A stretch of 56,272 bases of DNA from an uncultured Prevotella sp. Lineage in GTDB: Bacteria; Bacteroidota; Bacteroidia; Bacteroidales; Bacteroidaceae. Position 1 is the first letter of the stretch, and every line of letters begins with the position of its first letter. This document shows positions 51,182-56,272 of this stretch, piece by piece. The translations under genes and the position numbers were made by a program. The stretch is taken from the NCBI GenBank assembly GCA_900315695.1, contig ONAE01000012.1, forward strand, positions 1 to 56,272, written 5' to 3'. Under the pieces are notes generated by a model. That model ran no database searches and was not told the origin of the DNA. It saw nothing but the letters and a program-made list of their open reading frames with translations.

Positions 51182-52609
51182 ATGGCAGATTCTAATTTAC
51201 AGCGCAGTGTGACCACTGCTACCGCCAGAAGACTGGCTACCACCACCAAGACCGCCCCACAGATGGGCAGTATCACACCGAGATTACTCCTCAAGTTGCT
51301 TCCCTGGGTACAGGTCAGCGGCGGCACCTTCCGTGTAAACCGCACGAAGGTAGAACTCCGAAAGAACGACCGCCTTCCCATCCAGTATGTGAATGGCGTG
51401 CCCTCGTTTACAGCCAAGGACCTGAAGGCGATTCCCCTGTTCTCTGAGTTCGACGATGAGATCCTGAATCGTCTGGTAAGCTCTTTCGAGGCAAAGGAGG
51501 TGGAAGTTGATAAGCTGTTCGTGGAGGAAGGCAAGGATAAGCAGCGCTTCTTCATCGTAGCCAGCGGACAGGCTGAGGTTATCAGCAAGGGGCCTCATGG
51601 CGAAGACCTACGGATTGCCCTGTTAGGCGACGGCGAATATTTTGGTGAGGCAGATCTGCTCGACGAACAGGAATCAACAGTTTCCGTTCGCGCCATCACA
51701 CCCACCGTTTTTCTTGGCCTGAAACTGAAGGAGCTCATCAAATTCATCAAGGAGGTGCCCGACTTCCGCGAGACGTTCAACAAGGCCGTTGACAAACAGC
51801 TGCGCCTGAAGGCCTCTGTCAATGACAATGGTGAGAAGCACATCGATCTGGTGAGTGGTCATGAGGAGGATAACATCATCATCGACTACGAGGAGAACCC
51901 CACGGAATACTCACTGAACACACTGCAGACCGTTGTCCGTGTGCATACCCGTGTGAGCGACCTCTATAACAACCCCTACAACCAACTGGAAGAGCAGTTG
52001 CGCCTCAGCATCGAGAGTATCAAGGAGCGCCAGGAGTGGGAACTCATCAACAACAAGCAGTTTGGCCTGCTGGCTGCTGCGAACCCCGCTTACCGCATCA
52101 CCACACGCTACGGCGCACCAACCCCCGATGACCTCGACGAGCTGTTGAGCCTTGTCTGGAAAGAGCCCGCTTTCTTCGTCGCCCATCCGCGTGCCATCGC
52201 CGCCTTTGAGCGCGAGTGTACCTGGCGTGGTGTACCTCCTGTAACCACCGACCTCTTTGGCACGAAGGTCATCTTGTGGCGCGGCGTGCCTCTGATCCCT
52301 TCAGACAAGGTAGAAGTAGAAGGTCAGTACTTGACAGGTCGTGGCGTTGGTACGACGAAGATCATCCTCGTGCGTACCGGCGAACAGAACCAGGGTGTCA
52401 TCGGTTTGCACCAGAGCGGCATCCCTGGCGAGATTGCACCAAGTCTGAGTGCTCGTCTGATGGGTCTCGACAAGTTTGGTGTGGCCTCATACCTGCTCAC
52501 GAAATACTTCTCATTAGCCGCCCTCACCGACGACGCCATCGCTGTCCTCGAGAATGTGGAGGTAGGCTACTATCACGATTATCAGCATCGAAATAAAGTA
52601 GAGAAATAA
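51182..52609 (+). CDS. Family 2 encapsulin shell protein (SrpI-like) with cNMP-binding-like insert
   Basis: 475 residues. The N-terminal ARRLATTTKTAPQMGSITPR and SGGTFRVNR, and the C-terminal body from about 238 (EYSLNTLQTVVRVHTRVSDLY, GAPTPDDLDELLSLVWK, ENVEVGYYHDY), match SrpI-type HK97-fold shell proteins. Between them, about 82-222, lies a Crp-like cyclic-nucleotide-binding fold (LFSEFDDEILNRLVSSF, FFIVASGQAEVISKG, FGEADLLDEQESTVSVRA), which defines family 2B. The usual phosphate-contact arginine of that loop is absent. The shell should enclose the cysteine desulfurase encoded next, whose start overlaps its stop by one base. Confidence 0.9.
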   Translation: MADSNLQRSVTTATARRLATTTKTAPQMGSITPRLLLKLLPWVQVSGGTFRVNRTKVELRKNDRLPIQYVNGVPSFTAKDLKAIPLFSEFDDEILNRLVSSFEAKEVEVDKLFVEEGKDKQRFFIVASGQAEVISKGPHGEDLRIALLGDGEYFGEADLLDEQESTVSVRAITPTVFLGLKLKELIKFIKEVPDFRETFNKAVDKQLRLKASVNDNGEKHIDLVSGHEEDNIIIDYEENPTEYSLNTLQTVVRVHTRVSDLYNNPYNQLEEQLRLSIESIKERQEWELINNKQFGLLAAANPAYRITTRYGAPTPDDLDELLSLVWKEPAFFVAHPRAIAAFERECTWRGVPPVTTDLFGTKVILWRGVPLIPSDKVEVEGQYLTGRGVGTTKIILVRTGEQNQGVIGLHQSGIPGEIAPSLSARLMGLDKFGVASYLLTKYFSLAALTDDAIAVLENVEVGYYHDYQHRNKVEK

Positions 52610-54150
52610 TGCTCAACCTAACAAATATCAATAGTTTTCCGACACAGGACTTCGGCTCACTGGGACTGCTGAAGGAAATCGCCCAAAAGTATTGCCCCGA
52701 AGAGGCAAGGGAGGTTCGTCAGAGTGTATTCCCTGATGAAGTCTTGCACCTTGAGGAGCTGGAAGCTGGATTCAAACAGCTTCTGGCAGGTGGGAGCGGC
52801 TATGGCGACCTTCCGTACTTCGGCGACGCTGACGATACGCGCGGTTCGGTGAAGGCGGTGCCTCAGGATAACGGCTTCGGTATCGGCATTCCTGAGACGC
52901 AGAAGCTGCGCGACCTGCACTACGAGGAGATCGATACGCTGAACTCGGAGCAGATCAAGCGCGACTTCCCCGTGCTCCACCAGAAGGTGAACGGCCACGA
53001 CCTCGTATGGCTCGACAACGGTGCCACCACGCAGAAGCCTATCCAGGTGATCGACAAGATCAGCGACTATTACAAGAACTATAATAGTAACATCCATCGT
53101 GGTGCCCACACGTTGGCAGCGCGTGCCACCGATGCCTACGAGGAGGCACGTGAGAAAGTGCAGCGCTTCATCAACGCCGCTACCAGCGAGGAGATCATCT
53201 TCGTACGTGGTACCACCGAGGGCATCAACCTCGTGGCGCAGACCTACGGACGCCAGTTCCTGACACTAGGCGACGAGGTGATCGTCAGCGAACTCGACCA
53301 TCACGCCAATATCGTACCTTGGCAACAGGTGGCCCACGAAAAGGGCGCTACGCTGAAGGCTATCCCGACGGATAAGAACGGTGATCTGATCCTATCGGAG
53401 TTCGAGCGACTGATCACGCCCCGCACCCGCTTCGTCAGCGTGGGGCATGTGAACAACACCTTCGGTACCATCAACGATGTGAAGCGTATCATCGACATCG
53501 CCCACTCGCACAACATCCCCGTGCTGATCGACGGTGCACAGTCGATTGCTCACACACCTGTCGATGTGCAGCAGTTGGGTGCCGACTTCTTCGTGTTCTC
53601 AGGTCATAAGATCTACGGCCCCAACGGTATCGGTGTGGTCTATGGTCGCAAGAACCTGCTCGACAAAATGCAGCCTTGGCAGGGCGGTGGCAACATGATT
53701 AAGGATGTGACCATCGAACGCACGGAGTATAATGTGCCACCTGCACGATTCGAGGCTGGTACGCCCAATGTGGCTGATGCCATCGGACTGGGTGCCGCCC
53801 TCGACTATGTGAGTCGTCTTGGCATCCGCAACATCGAGCACCACGAACACCAACTGACTGAATATGCACGCGAGCAACTGGCTCAGATCAAGGGCCTCAC
53901 GCTCATTGGCAATCCCAAGAACCGCGTATCGGTGGTGAGCTTCGTGCTCGATGGTATTCCCGTTCCCGAAACAGGTACGTTATTAGACAAGGAGGGCATC
54001 GCTGTGCGTGCCGGACACCACTGCGCCCAGCCAGCCCTCCGGGCCCTCGGCTACGAGATGAGCGTCCGTCCCACCTTCGCCCTCTACAACACCCGCGAGG
54101 ATGTGGATAAGCTCGTCATCGCCGTCCGTAAGATCATTGGAAGCAGATGA
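52609..54150 (+). CDS. SufS-type cysteine desulfurase with N-terminal extension, probable encapsulin cargo
   Basis: 513 residues. The SufS-like core starts near residue 110 (IKRDFPVLHQKVNGHDLVWL) and has the PLP lysine in FSGHKIYGPNGIG and the persulfide cysteine in AGHHCAQPALR. The roughly 108-residue N-terminal extension is absent from housekeeping SufS. It begins with a helical part (NSFPTQDFGSLGLLKEIAQKY) and continues with a glycine/aspartate-rich, probably disordered stretch. In SrpI systems such extensions direct the desulfurase into the shell. It takes sulfur from cysteine as persulfide. Overlaps the shell gene by one base and the PLP gene by four. Confidence 0.9.
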   Translation: MLNLTNINSFPTQDFGSLGLLKEIAQKYCPEEAREVRQSVFPDEVLHLEELEAGFKQLLAGGSGYGDLPYFGDADDTRGSVKAVPQDNGFGIGIPETQKLRDLHYEEIDTLNSEQIKRDFPVLHQKVNGHDLVWLDNGATTQKPIQVIDKISDYYKNYNSNIHRGAHTLAARATDAYEEAREKVQRFINAATSEEIIFVRGTTEGINLVAQTYGRQFLTLGDEVIVSELDHHANIVPWQQVAHEKGATLKAIPTDKNGDLILSEFERLITPRTRFVSVGHVNNTFGTINDVKRIIDIAHSHNIPVLIDGAQSIAHTPVDVQQLGADFFVFSGHKIYGPNGIGVVYGRKNLLDKMQPWQGGGNMIKDVTIERTEYNVPPARFEAGTPNVADAIGLGAALDYVSRLGIRNIEHHEHQLTEYAREQLAQIKGLTLIGNPKNRVSVVSFVLDGIPVPETGTLLDKEGIAVRAGHHCAQPALRALGYEMSVRPTFALYNTREDVDKLVIAVRKIIGSR

Positions 54151-55379
54151 AGTACGAAACGAAAGTATTAACCACCAAGTATCAGAAGCCTGACGCCTAT
54201 GGGGCACTCTCGATGCCAGTCTATCTGACGGCGGCATTCGAGTTCCCCTCGGCGAAGGCGATGAACGATGCCTTCTGCGGTCGCTCGATGGATCCGTCGT
54301 ATGCCCGCATCGCCAACCCCACGACAACCTATCTGGAGGAACGTGTCAGGCAACTGACTGGTGCCACCAGCGTGACGGCATTGAACACAGGTATGGCGGC
54401 GATTGCCTACGCCCTGACGGCAGTAAGCGGCGCAGGCCTGAACATCGTGGCCTCGAAGCATCTGTTTGGCAACAGCGTCTCGTTGATTCGCGACACCTTG
54501 GGCAGCTTTGGTGTGGAACCACGCTTTGCCGACTTCACAAAACCTGAAGAGGTAGAGGCGTTGATTGACGACAAGACCACTGCACTGTTCTTCGAGATCA
54601 TCACCAATCCGCAGTTGTTCGTGGCAGACATCCGCCAGTTGTCGGAGATAGCTCATCAGAAGGGCGTTCCCCTGATTGCCGATACCACCATCGTGCCCTT
54701 CCCTGCCTTCCGTGCCGTCGATTTCGGCGTAGATATCGAGGTGGTCAGTAGCACGAAATACATCTCTGGCGGTGGCACAGGTTTAGGTGGTCTGCTTATC
54801 GACTATGGTAAGTTCGACTGGAGCCAGTCTCCCTCTCCTGCCCTACTGAGTCGCACGAAGAAGGTTGGCAAGAAACTGGCATTCACTGCTCGCGTCAAGA
54901 CAGAGCTGATAACGAATCTCGGTGCGCTGATGACACCACAGGTGGCGTATATGGAGACATTGGGTCTCGACACCCTCGACATCCGTTTCCGCCGTCAGGC
55001 AGAGACCACGTTGTGGCTCGCCCGTCAGTGCCGACATCTGCCTGAGATCAAGCGTGTGAACTATACCGGCTTGGAGGATAATCCCTTCTACGAGCTCTCA
55101 AAGGCACAGTTTGGTCCCTTGCCTGGTGCCGTATTCACCATCGACCTCGAATCGAAAGAGACAGCATGGGCGTTTATCGACAAGCTGCAGATTATCCGTC
55201 GCGCCACGAACCTCTTCGATCGCAAGTCGCTGGCCATCCATCCTGCCTCAACCATCTTCGGTCTCTTCACGCCAGAGCAGTGTGCCGAGATGTCAGTCCC
55301 TGATACGACGGTACGCCTCAGCATCGGGCTCGAAGACGGTGAGGATCTGCTGGAGGACATTCGGCAAGCCTTGAAATGA
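54147..55379 (+). CDS. Cys/Met-metabolism PLP enzyme (MetY or cystathionine lyase type)
   Basis: 410 residues, fold-type I trans-sulfuration family. Substrate-side DPSYARIANPTTTYLEERV, LNTGMAAIAYAL, and the PLP lysine in VVSSTKYISGGGTGLGG. Members add sulfide to O-acetylhomoserine (MetY) or cleave cystathionine or methionine. With a ThiS-like carrier, ThiF and JAMM protein nearby, the MetY role using carrier thiocarboxylate as the sulfur donor fits best, as in Wolinella. Overlaps the desulfurase gene by 4 bases. Last gene of the rightward operon, before a strong terminator. Confidence 0.85.
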   Translation: MKYETKVLTTKYQKPDAYGALSMPVYLTAAFEFPSAKAMNDAFCGRSMDPSYARIANPTTTYLEERVRQLTGATSVTALNTGMAAIAYALTAVSGAGLNIVASKHLFGNSVSLIRDTLGSFGVEPRFADFTKPEEVEALIDDKTTALFFEIITNPQLFVADIRQLSEIAHQKGVPLIADTTIVPFPAFRAVDFGVDIEVVSSTKYISGGGTGLGGLLIDYGKFDWSQSPSPALLSRTKKVGKKLAFTARVKTELITNLGALMTPQVAYMETLGLDTLDIRFRRQAETTLWLARQCRHLPEIKRVNYTGLEDNPFYELSKAQFGPLPGAVFTIDLESKETAWAFIDKLQIIRRATNLFDRKSLAIHPASTIFGLFTPEQCAEMSVPDTTVRLSIGLEDGEDLLEDIRQALK

Positions 55380-55409
55380 AAAAAGTGAAGAGCCACCTCT
55401 TCACTTTTT
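55379..55409. terminator. Bidirectional terminator
   Basis: GTGAAGAG (55385-55392) pairs with CTCTTCAC (55397-55404) across CCAC, flanked by A and T runs. It serves the PLP enzyme gene and the convergent DUF6078 gene. Confidence 0.88.
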
Positions 55410-55415
55410 CATTGA

Positions 55416-55829
55416 TTACCAATCGTAATCCTCTACATAGCTATCGAACTTCACTTCCTCCGTCCATTTGTTGACTCGGAACAGCCTGCGGATCTCCTCT
55501 TGCAGAGCAGGCGGAATTAGTCGCGTACCATTGCGATACTCAAAGTAGTAGGTACGATTGGTTTTACTGATGACACCATTGCGGACCGCAGCCTCCAACC
55601 GTTTAGGCATATCGTCATTGAAGGTTTGCAGCATACCCTTGGCGAAGCGCACCTTCTGGTCGTTGCGATACAGCGGACATTCAGCGGATGCCACACCCTC
55701 ATAATGCGGATTCACACACCTGTAGGTACTATGGTCATGGGGTACGTATGGCCCGGCAAGCCAACGCATGTATGCTGATGAGCAAACGCTCACCATATAT
55801 CTCGTCTTCTATAAAAACTCTGAACTCAT
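55416..55829 (-). pseudogene. DUF6078-family protein gene with amber codon 7
   Basis: From the ATG at 55829 the frame reads MSSEFL, TAG, then KTRYMVSVCSSAYMRWLAGPYVP and 126 codons from the Met at 55796 to the end. The pattern (EFLxKTxY, C, xRxLAGxYVP, CVNPxY, CPLYRNDQKVRFAKGM) fits Bacteroidales DUF6078 proteins read straight through the stop. One cysteine of the usual N-terminal set is replaced by Tyr. Either the gene is broken and reinitiates at 55796, or the first six codons act as a tiny leader. Function of the family is unknown; some members look regulatory. Confidence 0.6.
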
Positions 55830-55849
55830 AGTATATATTTTTCTGGGTA

Positions 55850-55880
55850 CAAAGTTACTCAAAACATCTTTGATGACCAA
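55850..55880 (-). promoter_or_regulatory. Promoter of the DUF6078 gene
   Basis: Minus-strand TTG (55878-55880), 20-base spacer, TAACTTTG (55850-55857); the start would be about 15 bases before the ATG at 55829. Confidence 0.7.
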
Positions 55881-56060
55881 AGATTTCTGCGATTAATATT
55901 CATTTTTACACTAAAACACTTCACATGGGGACTGTAATCATAGTAAGTTTTGGGCATGTTTCTATAGTCCTTCACGACACGAAAAGGGCTCATGCCCCTA
56001 CTCTGTCGCGAATTGACTGGTGTGTCGCAACAAGTGGGAGAAGAATCTGACTGATTTCTT
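55881..56060. other. Gene-free stretch
   Basis: A 77-codon leftward frame crosses it but has no family-like sequence and covers the DUF6078 promoter. I see no gene here. Confidence 0.6.
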
Positions 56061-56091
56061 GGAATCGGCCAGAAATCGGCGTATCTTTGCA
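56061..56091 (+). promoter_or_regulatory. Rightward promoter cut off by an insertion element
   Basis: TTG (56061-56063), 20-base spacer, TATCTTTG (56084-56091). The IS3-family end begins about 80 bases downstream. Confidence 0.65.
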
Positions 56092-56173
56092 TCAGATTTA
56101 AGATTCGAATAGTTTTCTCATATTGGTTTTAGGTTATTTTGGTTAGTAATGTTAGCATATAGGGTTCGCAGGG

Positions 56174-56272
56174 TGAAGTGACCCCGAAAAGTTGGACATT
56201 AAATTAAACATTAATTATTCAACTCTCTATAGTAGTGAGCTCGGTATTGCGCCGGGCTCATTCCTTTTAATC
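56174..56272 (-). mobile_element. IS3-family insertion sequence, right part missing from window
   Basis: TGAAGTGACCCCGAAAAGTT (56174-56193) followed by GGACA is the terminal inverted-repeat type of many IS3-family elements. Inside it lies the 3' end of a transposase gene on the minus strand. The other end is beyond the window. Confidence 0.7.
56211..56272 (-). CDS. IS3-family transposase (OrfB), C-terminal end
   Basis: The 19 last codons read LKGMSPAQYRAHYYRELNN and a stop. LKGMSPxQYR is the usual end of IS3-family OrfB integrase-like transposases. The remainder of the gene lies beyond the right edge. Confidence 0.75.
   Translation of the reverse strand, partial: LKGMSPAQYRAHYYRELNN

Noticed and set aside
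55859-56092. 77-codon leftward frame
   Set aside because: Covers two promoters and shows no protein-like pattern.

Overview
The window looks like a chromosomal segment of a Bacteroidales bacterium, most likely of the Prevotella group. The evidence is a complete type IX secretion core operon (porP-gldK-gldL-gldM-gldN), a SusC/SusD pair, a DUF6078 gene, T9SS-type C-terminal sorting tails, and many promoters of the Bacteroidetes form TTG-N20-TAnnTTTG. The genus is an inference; phylum and order are well supported.

Left part (1-8735): hpf, xerC and rpsU (one leftward cluster), a Xaa-Pro aminopeptidase, malate dehydrogenase with a gamma-carbonic-anhydrase-like protein, a membrane metallophosphoesterase, Kdo transferase and gltX. 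Next (8834-14960) come a 7TM-HD cyclic-di-AMP phosphodiesterase, a FadL-like porin, two overlapping genes that look fused by a deletion, and an 830-base gene-poor stretch. That stretch holds a pair of mirrored 32-bp palindromes, four 22-nt repeats, a near-consensus promoter and the relic of a T9SS cargo tail. priA, a small beta-barrel protein and the T9SS operon follow (14962-23952).

Middle (24071-38733): a three-gene sensor set (NMT1-like binding protein, a Cache-HAMP protein with a histidine-less DHp and no ATPase, and a full Cache-HAMP histidine kinase), cysK, a DAACS symporter, tcdA with a T9SS-exported histidine phosphatase, an ECF S component, two TonB receptors, a flavodoxin-like protein, and a second, frameshifted tcdA copy.

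Right part (36730-55379) is the most unusual. One long leftward operon encodes a PBP-like protein, SusC, SusD, two exported tandem-OsmC proteins, a C_GCAxxG_C_C protein, a YtkA-like lipoprotein and an OprC-like TonB receptor. Beside it lies a divergent sulfur locus. Leftward are a ThiS-like carrier ending in GGGAR, a ThiF/MoeB adenylyltransferase and a JAMM peptidase. Rightward are DsrE-like, TusA-like, an SrpI-like encapsulin with an inserted cNMP-binding-like domain (family 2B), a cysteine desulfurase with a long N-terminal extension (probable encapsulated cargo) and a MetY/cystathionine-lyase-type PLP enzyme. My reading is a sulfur-storage nanocompartment wired to a protein-thiocarboxylate route to homocysteine or cysteine.

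An inverted repeat of the form ATACC-N8-GGTAT occurs upstream of cysK, the SusCD/OsmC operon and the divergent encapsulin/carrier locus. In all four of those promoter orientations it sits exactly 21 bp from the -33 TTG. A fourth copy lies between the DAACS symporter and tcdA. This ties distant genes into one probable sulfur regulon. The SusCD/OsmC transcript also has a long leader with a Met/Cys-rich small ORF overlapping the first gene. The window ends in a partial IS3-family element on the right edge.
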